Positions 13,440-25,920 are shown, counted from the stretch's first letter. The stretch: DNA of 64,000 nt from Progne subis subis (GCA_022316685.1 JAKJHU010000063.1:434001-498000); one strand, 5' to 3'. The notes: generated by a model from the letters alone, not told the origin. Numbers and translations: made by a program.

Positions 13440-13680
13440 GTGATCTGGCAGCTATGTTCTGCCTTTGCTCATCATGGACATTACTTGTGCAATAATTTCC
13501 TTGTTATATTAGCAAATGCTGCAACATTTAAAGGTTCTGTGCTGGCTCTCAGACAAAAGAAAGATTGGTCTGTGTCAAAACAGTTGGCATTTGAACAGGA
13601 TTTGGATTGATCACTGCGATCGGGATGCTTTAACTTTCATGAAGACATTTTTCAAGATGCACTGAAATAAATTCTGCTGG
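13440..13680. promoter_or_regulatory. Candidate conserved non-coding element
   Basis: Repeat-free sequence of even composition with motifs such as TGTGCAATAATTTCC, GGATTTGGATTGATCACTGCGATCG and CATGAAGACATTTTTC. It contains an isolated CpG pair (GCGATCGG) in a CpG-poor setting. No long open frame covers it. The call is impressionistic and depends on cross-species alignment. Confidence 0.22.
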
Positions 13681-15065
13681 ATTCATCTCCTGTGAAGGAT
13701 TCCTGGGGGCACTTCAGCTAGCCACGTTATGGAAGAGGTAAACACAACTACATATTGGTTTAGTTTGGCCTCAAAATGATAAAAATTTAAACTAGTAGTA
13801 ATGCAGGTGGTTCTGCTCAAATCACTAGTGCTGTACTGATTTTAACGCTAATAAGGAATTAATCTGTGTGCTTGATGAATTTTGAAGTCTGATTAAAAGA
13901 CTGTGGCTTCAGGTTCATGAGCCTCCTGTTTGTAATAGCTTGGTTTCTGGCAGCGGATGTGTGTGGGTTTGAGACACTGGGAAGGCCAGCAGCACAGAGA
14001 TGGTACCAGATACGGGAGATTTGCAGGCTTGGGAGTCACAGGCTGAAAAATTCTTTCTTTTAAGATTCTCTTGAGGAATACAGAAACTTGAAAGAATCGT
14101 TTCCTGTCTAAAACCCAAGCACAGGTTCCTCTACAAAACATAATAGAGGAGATGAATTGTTCCAGTCCTCCTTTATAATAAATAGGGGATATTTTGTAAT
14201 TCATGCTTCAAAATACATATTCTCCTGAAAATAGGAGTCTATAAACAAGCAGCCACCTGCTCTGTATGACCTTGTAGAGGCTCTGTTCTCTCCCATCTGC
14301 TACCCTGTCTGGGTAGTTCTTACAGCCTTTTCCTTCCTTCCTCTGTGCATTTTTTTTTTTTTTTTTTAATTGAGCTATAATTTAGCAAGAACAACATTTA
14401 AATGTTCTGCAGCAATTTCTTTGGACATACAGAACACACTGATGTCCCTGGGCCATAACTTATAAACTCTCTGCAATGTTGCACTATTGCTTCTTCCTGA
14501 ATGGCTGAAACAAGAGGTAAAAATGGAGAAAGACCTCTCAGAGGAGTTGAAAAGATATCTTTGGACAAGTTATAAGGAATCTGATGGTGAATCTCCCATT
14601 TTTTATTTTTTTTTTTTATGCGAGGAGACCACAGTTTGGGTGTAATGGTAGATATGATAATGACTGATGCCTGTCTGCGTCACTACCAGTGTAAATGTGC
14701 TCCCTTCCTTGTAAGTGAAATGCTTATTATTTTCACAAATTAGCACATTTTTGTATTTCATTAATGTTTCTCAAGTATTCTGAAGACAATGTGATGACAA
14801 GCCAGTGACTAAAAAATTTAGAATTGCACAAATTAGAACAGGCCGACTTGTAGCAGAGAGAAGGAAAAGCAGAAAACCATTTGTACGCTTCAAAAATCAT
14901 AAAAAAAATATGGGAAAGCCTTAAAATCCTGTCAGGAAAAATGCCCATGCTGGTAGTGCAGGCAAACCTGCTAGCTGAGCTCCCAGCACCAGAGGCTTGG
15001 CAGGCCGGGCTGCAGTGCTAAGTACGTGTCATTCCTGCTAGAAGGTGTCATTTTTGTGGCTAGTG

Positions 15066-15147
15066 TTCGTTTTTGTGGAGGCTGTTTTTGGCCAGTGTTC
15101 GTGCTCGATGGCAGAAATCATCCGAGCGAGAGCGCGACATCCGACAG
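15066..15147. other. Small CpG cluster
   Basis: About eight CpGs in 80 bp, including CCGAGCGAGAGCGCGACATC near 15122, within otherwise CpG-depleted DNA. It is too short to be a CpG island. The local sequence has no TATA box or other promoter signature that I can point to. Confidence 0.6.
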
Positions 15148-15417
15148 TGACTGCCTCTTCCAGGGGAGCCCTGCTCTCAGGAGGTCTTTATATTTTAGCA
15201 GAAACAAAGCTAAAGGGCACAGATAATCCCATCAGGATAGCAATAGAAAAACAGGGAGCCGGGCAGAGCCCTCAGAAAAAAGCCTATTATTTGGCATTAG
15301 GCATTTGTGGTAAGATATTAAAGTCAGTAAATCTGTAAGGTGGGGAGCTTCCATCCATGCAACAGAGGCAGAAGTCTTCTAGCTCTGGGGGGTTTGGGGA
15401 GTGTGTGGTCTTTTGGC

Positions 15418-15470
15418 TTTTTGGTTTTGTTTTTTGTTGTGTTTGTTGGTTTGTTTTTTTTTTTTTTTTT
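15418..15470. repeat. G/T-only tract
   Basis: 53 nt without A or C: TTTGG and TTTTG units, then TTGTTGTGTTTGTTGG, then a 17-nt T run. It belongs to the same composition class as the longer tract at 61.7 kb. Confidence 0.85.
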
Positions 15471-16410
15471 AATGAGTTTTTTTGTTGTCATTGGTCTTTT
15501 TTATTCCCATGAAGTCAAAAGGTGTAAGAAAATGTAGCTCCACATTTTAATTGCTGGTTATGGAGTTTAAATGTGACTTCTGCTTCCACTTGGTTGTCTG
15601 ACTAAGCAGTTCTGAATCCCTAAGGGTAAATAGTCCTTGCTCCAAGGACCCTTCTTTGAAGCAACATAAATCAATTATTTCTATATTTCTGGGAATTACT
15701 GTACACATTATCAGATGCCCAAAGGACTTTACTTCAGGATCGTATTTGATTCACATAGACCTGTAAAGGTTCCATAAATGTTTGCAGAATTTTCTGTTCT
15801 ATTTTCATGTTGCTACGGTACAAATCATAAGGGTCTTCAGTTTGCTTTTTCTTGTCATGAGGAAAAAAAGTGGTTTTTGAGACTGTATTTAATCTGAGTC
15901 AGCACTAATTGTGTTGTCTGAATCAATACAGTCTGGAGAGAGCATTGTGAGAAAGGGAAGGATACCCTGTTTAATGAAACAGGAGCTGCTCCCCTGGCTT
16001 TGTAAATCTGACGAAGATGCCATTATGAAGAGGCAAATATTTAGGCATAGAGTGTGAATATTTACAAGCTGGTGCCTGCAGAAGACCGTGCTCAGCTTCT
16101 CTTCTGAGAGATTTATTTCTCTGATTTTCTTGTCTCCTCCAAAAAGCAAAGTTTATCAGATAGAGAGCAGCAGGGAACTGGGAAAGGATGAGTGAGGGAA
16201 CCGCAGCTTGGTAAACCCAAGATTATGTCCTCCCTGCCTTCCTTTTCTCTTTAGGTCTGGCTTATTAAAATCTTTGTGAAGTAAGACAGTAGAGAACCTG
16301 CTCTTGTGGCTAACAAAAATAAAGAAACTGTGAAAGAGGAGTTCTAATGGCCAGCTGGAAAATACTTGCCACCCACAATTTTTGTGGAAGGGAAAAATGA
16401 CACAGAAGGA

Positions 16411-16481
16411 GAAGGATTGGGGGCTGGTACTAGATGATATTTCAGGTCCCTTCCAACCCAGGCTTTTCTATGGTTCTATAG
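16411..16481 (+). mobile_element. CR1 LINE 3'-tail fragment
   Basis: About 70 bp matching the last part of CR1 as I know it: a GGTACTAGATGATATTTCAG-like segment, then GGTCCCTTCCAACCCAGG, then the short tail TTCTATGGTTCTATA. Only the 3' end is present. CR1 insertions are usually heavily 5'-truncated, and this one ends in the family's octamer-like tail. Confidence 0.85.
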
Positions 16482-16667
16482 ACTGTGTATCAGCAAGAAA
16501 TCTTTCTTCTTTCTAATAAGAAATGCTTCTGCTCCATAGGCTGTAAGAATATATCCCAGCTGACTTCTAAAGCACTTCTCCAGCTGAATATTTTCCTGTA
16601 ATTATCTTCCTTATATAATAACTGTAGGCTTCTTAATTCAATTTGCAATTAAAGAGTGAAAACACTT

Positions 16668-16731
16668 AAAAAACAACAACAACAACAACAACAACAAAAA
16701 AAAAAAAAAACCAAAAAAAAAAAAAACACCA
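16668..16731. repeat. (CAA)n microsatellite with A-rich extension
   Basis: About nine ACA/CAA units followed by two long A runs separated by CC. Confidence 0.95.
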
Positions 16732-18419
16732 ACACTTTAGCTAGGTTTGTTAGGGCCTTGTTCTTCCTTTAGCTTTAATTTCATCATACTTCTTTTCTAA
16801 TTAAAATCCAGTTTATTTCTCCCAAGTTGTCAGAAACAAAAGTTCGCTTTTCTTATTCACTAGACTAAATTGTATTGCAAAAACAGAACACCCTGACTTT
16901 TTTGTCCAATAGGATTTACTGTAATATTTTGTATCATCATTGTAACTAGGAACTGTGTACCACTATTTTTGACAAATTACCCAGTCAGAAACACTAAAAA
17001 ATCTCATGGTTGTTACCAATTAGGGGTGAATCCTACTCTGAGCTGCTATCTTTACGTAGACATAGAAAATCCTTCATACTGCCTTCTTTTTTTCCAGTTA
17101 CACACAAGCAATTTATTGGGCAACTTGGTTAAACACATTACAGTGACTGCACCAGCCTCTTGCCATGTGTGATGCCCAGCCATCCTTCTCCATGCAGATA
17201 TGCACAGCACTTGTGTGCTCTGGCTTTGTTTAAAACAAAAAAAAAATCTCAATTTGGTCATTTTCTTTCTCCCCATGAAACCTCTAATGCAGCCTGCATG
17301 TGTATTACAGATTTGTGAGCTCACTGTTCTCCAGAATTTCCACAGCTGAAATGAGAGTCTAGGCACACTGTTACAATCTAAAAAGACACTTATTTGTGCA
17401 GGTCGAATTGATTTGAAGTGTCCAGTTCTCCTTTCCAAGGTACTATTTCTGAAGGGATGGTTTGGGTTATTTTTGTGTGCTGTGTTAATTTCACGTGGAT
17501 TCTCTGCTGAATAGAAAACTTTGGGGTGTGTTGCTGCAAACCTGCTCGGCTCTGGGAACAGCAGTTGGGAAGCCAGCAGAGAATCCTCAGCTCCTTTTCC
17601 CAGCAAGGATTATTGCTCACATACAGAAGCCTGTGTGTAATTAAATGGTGAAACTTTTCTGAAAACCTTGCTGCAAGTGGGGTTTTGTCACAGCACCTCA
17701 GCAGGTGTTGCTAGTAATTAGTGTCTTTATAAATATAATCCTTCACAATTTCCACATACTGTTGTGGAAGCTGTGTGTTGGAGGCTGGTGAATAATCCAT
17801 GTTGTTGCAGACACATATGCACTGCAATTGCACGCTGCAGACATGGGAGTTGGAGACACACACGGAGCCTGGTTCCAGTCTGAAAGTGGACGGTGCACCT
17901 TTAGCCTGCTAATTGTCACGCTTGAGACAGGTTCAGTGTGCAGTGGCTTCCTCCTTTTGAGGATCTGATACTGTATCTTTGTAAATTACATCTTCAGAAT
18001 GCCGGACAGTTTTGAGATTCTCGCTTCTGCTGAGGAACGCACTTTTGAAAAGTTGCTTGGGTGCAAAAAAAGTCAGAATTTCTGAACTCTAAGTAAGCAA
18101 GGAGAAGGCTTGTAAAAGTTGTCCTTGCTTCAACTCTCCATATCTCGACATAACTCTAATGAGGAAAAGAGCTTCTCATTCATTTACCTTGTATAGATTT
18201 AGAGGGTGAAATGTACCAATAAGCGATGTTTCAAAGTCACACCCTTACTGGCTTGATTTTTGGTTAAAAGCAAGAAGAGACCTAATTAAATTTTGAATTT
18301 CTTTAATAAAGTGGGTGGATATGAGAGTGGTCACAACAATTCATTTGGCTCTTGAAACACATTCACCAGAACGCTGGTAACAAAAAAAATATGAGAAGTC
18401 TCAGAGAAGGGCAACATGG

Positions 18420-18461
18420 GAAAAACAAAACAAAACCCCAGCAAAACAAATAAACCCATCC
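18420..18461. repeat. A/C-rich low-complexity tract
   Basis: ACAAAACAAAACCCC-type sequence, almost free of G and T. One of several such tracts in the window. Confidence 0.75.
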
Positions 18462-18505
18462 TGGAAGATACAGCAGGGGAAAAAAATGTAAAGTTTTAAA
18501 AAGCC

Positions 18506-18525
18506 ATATATATATATATATATAA
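18506..18525. repeat. (AT)10 microsatellite
   Basis: Ten uninterrupted AT units between AAGCC and AAAAACC. Confidence 0.95.
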
Positions 18526-19850
18526 AAACCTAGAGAGTAATAATTTTAGTTCAAATTCAAGAAAGCTCTTAAACATTTACTCAAGCCCTGCTCTGAATAA
18601 GAATGCTTTCCTGAGTAGAAAAGGAAAGGAGCTGGCAGCACTCTGTGTACCTACCGTCCTGTCCCTGATGTGGGGAGATCACCACTCAGGGAGATATAAA
18701 TATTAAAAAGATACATTTCATCAGAGCAGAATATGATTTTTACTATTTCAAGTGAAATATTTCTTGGGACTTTCTTAGCTAACAAAAATACGATAGTAGT
18801 AAACATTTTCTTGGGAACAATTCCTACCTGGCAGGGAAATCAATTCATTGACCCCAGAGATTTTCTTGTGTTGTTTGCTCCATCGGCACACTTAAAAAAT
18901 AAAATTGGGAAAGCCACCTGGCATTTGCAGTGTTAACTTCCCATTAATGATCTTTGGAGGCTATTGGGTAAAAACTCTCCCTCTCCCCTTCCACATTCCT
19001 ATTACCCTTAATATATTATTATCCAATTTAGCTTCCCTGCCAGGGGAGTCTTTTGCTCTCTGATCTCTGCTGTAAGAGGAATGAAAAAGCACAAGTAAGC
19101 TGACTAAGACTAAAGGAGCAAACTACACCAGGTTCATGCATAATGTAGCCATCACATCTTCTTTTCTATATTCTTTTAATATTAGTGAGTTCATATGATA
19201 TTCAGTGCTCACACTCAGATGAGATAGAGACATATCTATTCCTTACTTATGGATATTATTTCTACCTTAATGAATTCTCTTTCCATCAACAGATAAAAAA
19301 TCAGGAGACAGAGAATTCCTCTTCTCTCGAGTCTCCTTTTGATTATAAAATGATTTTTGTAATTACCCATAAATTATAAGTGTTTAGTTTTCTTAGAAAA
19401 TATATTTTAACATAGCTCTCACATACAATGTTGTAATACTCTGTCATACTTCAGCTTCCAGACGAAAATGCAAGCTAAGTAGCATTCTAGATTAACAATT
19501 AAAAAAGACAACTGGAAATAAATTTAATTACAGAGCCAATCCACTTCAATGGCATAAAAAATTGATCTTATGTAACTTTAAAATGTACATCTTCTGCCCT
19601 GTGTCCCAAGGCAGTAGAGTATTGGTAAGTATGAAGTAGGCTTATTTCAGCCGTCAGGGAACAGCTCACGACAACTCCCTAGAGCACTTACTGATAAAAA
19701 TAATATGAAATGTTTGCTGAGATACCATTGTAAGTGTTTCCTTGAGAAAGATGCATTATAAACAATTAATAGTGGAGAATCTGCAAGAAGATTCACTCTG
19801 CTGCTTTAAAATGGAAGAGGCTATGAAGGAAGGGTAGCATGCAACCTTTT

Positions 19851-19928
19851 ACATATATATATGTGTGTGTGTATAAAAATATATATATGTAAAACTAACC
19901 AAAAAAAAAAACAAAAAAACCCACAACT
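19851..19928. repeat. Compound TA/TG microsatellite and A/C tract
   Basis: ACATATATATATGTGTGTGT is followed by a second TA run (19880-19888), then an A-rich segment with scattered C to about 19928. Confidence 0.9.
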
Positions 19929-20002
19929 GAGAGCAATAAAGGGGGAAAATGCTTCTGTTCCTCCCTCCTGTTAAAGTCCATGTTTAGAAGAGCACAGCTA
20001 TG

Positions 20003-20041
20003 CTTCTCTCTCTCTCGTTTTTCTTTTTTTTCTTTTTTTTT
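20003..20041. repeat. Polypyrimidine tract
   Basis: CT repeats followed by T runs interrupted by C, with one G. Confidence 0.85.
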
Positions 20042-20984
20042 GCCATTGCCAAATTACATGCTACCAGACTGGGATTTTGTTTTAATCAACATCATTTAAA
20101 AGGAAACAAATCACCATGTACAAGCTAATTCAGTTTGATGAGAAACCAGGATGACAGAAGGGGAAGGAAGTGTTACAGAAGAATTTACTTCTGAGTGACA
20201 ATTAAGTTTAGTGCTCAGATTAGCAAAAAGCAGTCTAGTCATCATCTGATGCACTGCAGAGCGAGAAGACAGAAAACATTAAACGGCAATTTGTTTTTAT
20301 GGAAGAATCAGCTGGAAGTGGCTGCAGCCTTGTTTTTAAATATCCAAATAGCATTGTACAGATAATAAGGCGGTGAGCAAAGACTGGAAAAAACATGGAG
20401 GTTCCTTGTTCAGGCACTGGTGGGTTGGTATGAGGGAGGAAGAACCTACAGAATGAAATTTTAAAAAGATGATATTTAATGCATAACTCTTGGCCAGTAA
20501 CTCTTTGCTTAGAAAAGTGTGAATTAGTGCTTTTTCTTCCATCCAGCTTTGCTAGAAATCCCTAATTTGATGTATTGAAATTGACACAGAAATTTTGAGG
20601 AAGCTCAGGATGGGGCGAAATCCTCCCACATGGTACAATATGCTGCAGGCTCAGCAGCGACTCTCCTGGGAGCCAGAAAGAACTCTTCTGAGTGCTCGTG
20701 TGTGTGAGAGGATTTGATCCTAAGGGGGATTCTTTGCTTTTGTAGGAAGCTGGCGTTGGGAAATGTAGCAGCCAGCTTTCCCACCGTGCCAAATAGCGCT
20801 TTGCAGCCTGTGGAGACACGAGTGGGAGCTGTGCAGTGCAGCTGCGCTGCCAGGAAGGAGCCAGAGCTGCCTCTTTCCACATCCCGGCAATTGTCACTCT
20901 CAAAACTCCCCGAGAGATCCATCACAGGCACTTGGTCTTTGAAGGCTTTTGAGAGCAGGTCAGACAAATGTGCCACAGATGGCC

Positions 20985-21055
20985 CTTTGGAGATGGGATG
21001 GGATTAGACGACCTCTCAAATTTTTTTCCGTCCTGTTTTCTGCGGCTCTGCAATC
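20985..21055 (+). mobile_element. Possible decayed CR1 3' tail
   Basis: GGGATTAGACGACCTCTCAAA resembles the segment of CR1 just before its end, and TCTGCGGCTCTGCAATCT resembles the TTCTGTGATTCTGT-like tail about 30 bp later. The middle TTCCAAC motif is not clear. It could be chance. Confidence 0.33.
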
Positions 21056-22917
21056 TATCTTTTGAGGAATCGCTGGTGCCAGTTTCTGATCCTAAATAGC
21101 CTAGGATGAATGAATCTTCTTGATGAAATGTTATTCCTCAATCCTGTTCCATATCTTCTAGCTTTTTTTGTGAGCACAATGTATTACCAGCTTGGCAGAC
21201 AAAGCACGGGGACCAGAGAGAGCAGCTGGTGAAGACAGCTCTGGTGTGGGTGCAACTGCTTTAGGGGAGGTGATACAGGGCAAAAGAATGGATTTGGTCT
21301 GAGCTACCACAAAGTGAGGGGATTAACTGTTCCCTGCTCACTAGCTGCAATGCACTTTCTGAGCACACAGAGAGGATTGGGAGATGGATGAAAGGTGGAC
21401 ACAATTTGGGAGGCTCTTTCCTCACATCCACTCAGCACAACAGTTATCTTGATCAGAGGAAAAGGATCAGTCACCTGTGATGTCACGCAATCCCCTCATA
21501 ATGACAGCTAATACATCAATATTATGAACTTTCTCTGTCGTGTCTCTTGGCAGACCACAAAATGTTCTCGAAGGAAAGGCTTGCTGGCAGCGAGGGTTTA
21601 GGCCTGGAAAGGGCATAAATGCACGTGCACATTTGGACCACATTGCTCATGCACTGCCTCTCCCCAGCTGCCAGGGTAAGACAGGGTCCCAGCAGGGCCC
21701 AGGTGCAGGATAAGAGCTGGAAAAGCAGGCCAGCTGTACTTGATGGAAGTGCTGGTTCATGGTGGGTGAAAAGGGAGAGCATTGAGCTCTGCACCCCATT
21801 CCCAAGGAAAGGAGACACGAAGTCATAGGCTGAAAGGCCAGCAAGGAATGGAGGCACCCATCAGAAGCAGCAGAAAAAAAAACATCCAAGAAGTTCATAT
21901 AAGACTGTGATGTAGCCAAACTTAGTCTGAGAAATGGGGCATCTGTGAGAGGAGTGAAAGCTGCCCGGAGATTTGCCAGTTTCGTGGCTGTGACAAGCTG
22001 CTTGTCGTGAAATCAGATGCCTTTGTAGCCAGCATCTGGCTCACACTGAGCATGTATTTTCAAGCATTAAAAAACCAGAAATAATTTCCTGTTGTGCCAA
22101 TAATGCTTTCTGAATATTACTCAATTCTAAATTGGGTGAGGTACAGTTCTTATCAGCTATCCTGAGGCATCAACCAAGGCACTCAACCCATCTCACTGAA
22201 TAATCCCATTAGTGCTTTCTTTTCCTTTTGGCTCCCCAGCATGTCCCAAAAGATAGGATGTGCTACTTGTACACCCACCTTATGCATCTGAATCACTTAA
22301 CAAAATCATGCGTCTTATTTCTCACTGCGGTGAACAGAAAGAGAGCACCCATTCCAGAAGTCAGAAAAGGGACCTGGATGTGGCAGGCTCCCCAGGGTGA
22401 CTGCCCCATCCCCTGTTGAAATCACTGATCGACAGGTGGAGTGAATCAATGAACAGGGTTTAGGAACAACTGTGGCCCCCTGGTTGGAAAAGAAAAACTG
22501 CTGCTCAGGATGGAAGAGGGTTTAGAGAAGCAGCAATTCGAGAACTTGCCTCGAGAAGAGCAGAAGAATGCAAACAGCTCGAGTAAAGTTAATGGGCATA
22601 AATAAAAGCCTTTAAAGTACAGTGTGCATGCCTTTGTTTGGGGCAAAGTACTCTTAGGTTAATGTAGTTTGAAGGCTGCCTTACTCCCAGATGAGAAGCC
22701 TGTACATGGTGGTTTAACAGGCTTCGATATATGCTCATTAACTTTACACTCTTAGCTAGCTCTTCATAAATTCCTGATGTATTGAGTCTTTTGGGAGTTC
22801 TCTTGGGTTTATTTTAGCTCTTTGTTGTAGTTTTACCAGAAAACAACAGCCTCTGTGATTTTTCAGGGAAAAAAAAATAACCCTCAATCCTGTTCCTAAA
22901 TAAAGAAAGAAAGAAAT

Positions 22918-22956
22918 AACAACAAAAACCAAACAAACCCCAAAAACCCAACCACC
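22918..22956. repeat. A/C-only low-complexity tract
   Basis: AACAACAAAAACCAAACAAA followed by CCCCAAAAACCCAACCACC. There is no G or T over this length. Confidence 0.85.
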
Positions 22957-23529
22957 TGAAAACAGAAAACATATTTCAAAAGGCAGAAAAGTTAGCAATG
23001 GTAACAGAGACAGTTGTTCATTGGGGACACAGTGTAGCTGTCACAGGTGATGCTGAACGCACCAAAAGAGTGAGGCAGGCTCAGTTCTTAGAATGTGATT
23101 TGTATGAAAATACGTTGTGTAGTTTAAAGGTCCAGTTTTGACAATCTTTATTATTACTTTACTGGCTTTCAAATAAAACGTCGAACTAAGTATTGTGCTA
23201 GTAATATTTATGGAATGGTGTTATAGAACGTGATAAAAGTTTATAGGAAAGTCATTACTGTAACCGTAAAGCACCATCTCATCCCCAATACCCCCAATGG
23301 GGAAGAAATGTGCCAGCATCAGCTGAGTCAAGTGACTTTAGGGGGCTGATGCCAACAGGGGCACAGCCGTGCAGGCCACCTGAGCACAGGGGCCTGGGGG
23401 ACATAAAGCCCTGGCTTTTTCAGGGCCCATCAGGAAGCATCTGCTCCTCGCCGTGTCCCTGGGGCTCGCAGATCAGTGCTGTGGGAGCTGCAGAGAGATG
23501 GGGATGCAGCGCCTGCCCTGAAGCCGGTG

Positions 23530-23660
23530 TCGGTAATTATTAACTGCTAATGGCGAGAAAAACCATTGTGGTACACGATAGGCCTTCCTTTCACACCACT
23601 AATTGTGTGATGAACCTACTTTGGCAGTAAATTGTCACATCTGCTGGGGAGAGAGATTAC
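23530..23660. promoter_or_regulatory. Candidate conserved non-coding element
   Basis: Contains GGTAATTATTAACTGCTAATGG and the interrupted palindrome TCACACCACTAATTGTGTGA (23591-23610, 6-bp arms), plus AAATTGTCACATC. The homeodomain-like TAAT cores and the lack of simple repeats suggest a regulatory element. It sits just downstream of a GC-richer patch. No alignment support is available. Confidence 0.25.
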
Positions 23661-23719
23661 ACTTAGGGAAATACTGAAATACAGTTGCCGTTCCTTTATC
23701 CCTGCATGATTGAGGCATT

Positions 23720-23738
23720 AAAAAAAAAAAAAAAAAAA
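23720..23738. repeat. Poly-A run (about 19 nt)
   Basis: An uninterrupted A run preceded by GAGGCATT. Confidence 0.95.
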
Positions 23739-25371
23739 GACTAACAGATAGAACGTATTATTTGTTAGACAAGGCTTTTGGGGGAGGTAATAATTTTATT
23801 AGGAAATTGGAATAGTAGGAAAACAGGTGAGCTTACACAAGACCTCCTCAATTCATTCTTTCTGCTCTGATGGCACTTCTGGGAGAAGCAACACCAAAGG
23901 CCCCAGTGGAGGCACATTTTGGTGCCAGTGCTTCCTGGAAATTCCCTCCGCCCATGAGCTTTCATTTGTTCTTACTTCAGTAGCTGGATGCCCCCTTGCC
24001 CTGTTCCCTGAGCTGTGATGAGGCAGGTGTCTGGATCTGGAAATAAATCGTCTGGCAGGGCTGAGGGGGGTGTAGGGGATGGCCTCAGCTGCCGGTCACT
24101 TCTTCCTGCCGGCCACGGTGTTTGGCATGGACTCATTGTCACCAGCATCATGGAGCTGATCCTGATCAAATGGTACTTGGGCAGCAAAGTCAACGAATAA
24201 AGGGTCTTGGTGTGGGGAATGGAAAATGGGTAGGAGGGAATAGAGAAATTAATAGTGGTTTGGGTTTTTTTCTCAGGGAGAGAGGTCATTTGGGGACACT
24301 GAGGGACATTGGAGGTCGGGGGCAGGAATACATCCCCAGGGCAGTAAAACTGTGGGCTCTGTGACTTTTAGTTCCTATTTCTAGCCTCTAGTTAGTAATT
24401 ATTAAACAACTGTTGGCTTTTTCATCTGCTCTACCCTGAAATGTTCTAGGATTTAACACTTGTAGTCCTTCTATTAGTGAAATGATATTAGGAAAGCAGA
24501 GCAATTCTCACTGAGTGCATTGCCATGTGGTTTCTACTGGTTTCCAGTCTTAAGTCTGCCATTAGTCCTCAGGTCTTTTAAACCCTTGTTTTCATTGTTA
24601 TCTATTTCTACATACTAGTTCTAAATGTCAGTGCCTTAGCAGGCATTCTGTAGATTTTTTGTGGGCTCCAAAAAATGTTCTCTGTTTTTCTTCACTTCTA
24701 GAAGCTGTTCTGTACTTATGCATTATTTACATCACAAGATGGATGACACTTTAACAGACCAAAATCTGTTGGAAGGCAACAGAAAAATTGTGTTCCATGA
24801 GCACTTTAATGCACTAGGATAAAAGGGAAGGCAAGAAGGAGAGAATTTTGCAGAGATATATTTAATTATTATTTCAATTTCTACAGTAATCTGTGCACAG
24901 GAATTGGATATTTATGTCTTTATTTAGCTAAGAAAAAAATAGAAGATAATGTTACTGTAGCACTTGTTGCATTTTTGGAGATTCACTTATATGGTTAAGA
25001 AGTATCATTTATAAAGAAAAGAGAAAACACATATAAATGGTACTTCTGTCTTTTGAAACAAATATGAAAGGGAAGGCTGGTTCTACTCTGCATTGCCATG
25101 TTCAAACCAGGCCTTATAATCCTTAATCCACCAGGATTTCAGTTAGTGGAAATGGAAATTTTGGCCAAGACACAGGCAATGGTATTATCAAAACTTTGTT
25201 CCTTATAGTCCTGAAGAGTATTTCTAAACCTGCCAGTGCAGCAGCAGTATTTTCAGGTGTGCCTACAGTTAAATGCATGTCTCTGTTCCTCAGAGGAATT
25301 TGCTTTTCCTGATGCTTGGTGTGATGATATGCTATAATATGTGCAGGCAGATTGTCAAAAAGTCACAGCGA

Positions 25372-25426
25372 TCTTTAGGGTGCCTTAGCAGTAATCTCAA
25401 ATTGCTTGAGAGGAATGACAAATCTT
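25372..25426 (+). repeat. 55-bp dispersed repeat, copy A
   Basis: Begins TCTTTAGGGTGCCTTAGCAG and ends GAGAGGAATGACAAATCTT. It matches 29649-29703 at 53 of 55 positions in the same orientation, and the similarity stops sharply on both sides. It is not recognisable as CR1 or as either LTR in the window. It may be part of an uncharacterised retroposon, or the source of the other copy. Confidence 0.85.
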
Positions 25427-25539
25427 TTATTTAAATGTCCTCTAGCAAGGGTCCTTTCTTTCAAACATATGTCTGTGTCAGTGTCAGTCTCTCCTGTCCA
25501 CACCAGCTGCCTTTTTCTGTGTCAGGTCCGTAGCGCTGC

Positions 25540-25690
25540 GTTTGCGTTGCCCAAAGTCATATTACACAATACTGCTGTCAGATTGATTGAGACAAATGCA
25601 GAAAGCGTCACATGGGTTAATGGTCCTACCACGGTGTCATCACATCACTTCGGGAAATGGCATCAACATGCAATCATGGCCTGATGTGCT
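25540..25690. promoter_or_regulatory. Candidate conserved non-coding element
   Basis: Repeat-free sequence with CpGs and motifs such as GCGTTTGCGTTGCCC, GTCAGATTGATTGAGAC and GCGTCACATGGG. It overlaps an open frame (25406-25684, plus strand, 92 codons) whose 3' half has no stop for this block, so a coding exon cannot be fully excluded. I recognise no protein, and the block has no clean acceptor-donor pair. Confidence 0.25.
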
Positions 25691-25920
25691 ATTACACTTC
25701 ATTTGTCTTTAGAAGGATTCTGGAGTCAACAGCAAATCAGGGAGTGTCCCTTGCTTCACAGTCAGCCATAAAACTGCACATCCTGCTCCTCTGAGCTCCT
25801 GATGTTGTGCCACCCCTTAGCTCCTGCAATTGATTCTTAAGCCTTAACACTGTCTCTTGAGATGGACAAAAGTCAGAGCTTCATTTTTTCAGGAAATTCT
25901 GCTGAATTTCAGCTCAGAAG

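Larger units (their letters stand above)
9221..16410. other. Gene-free unique sequence
   Basis: No supported gene. Open frames reach 140 codons (10060-10482, plus strand) with no family resemblance. The stretch holds a 30-nt A run (11247-11276), a GT-rich, CpG-containing patch near 12000-12060, an AT-only tract (12556-12598), a candidate conserved element (13440-13680), T runs near 14350 and 14600, a CpG cluster (15066-15147) and a G/T tract (15418-15470). Confidence 0.6.
16482..25371. other. Gene-free mostly unique sequence
   Basis: No supported gene. The longest open frame of the window lies here (17052-17606, minus strand, 184 codons) but has no recognisable domain. The stretch contains a CAA microsatellite, TA and TG microsatellites, several A/C-rich tracts, a GC-richer patch at 20650-20990, another at 23330-23530, and a candidate conserved element at 23530-23660. 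A possible old CR1 tail lies at about 20985-21055. Confidence 0.6.

Noticed and set aside
17052..17606. 184-codon open frame on the minus strand
   Set aside because: It is the longest frame in the window, but about one frame near this length is expected by chance in 64 kb. It has no domain, no signal and no splice context, and a second frame overlaps it on the same strand.
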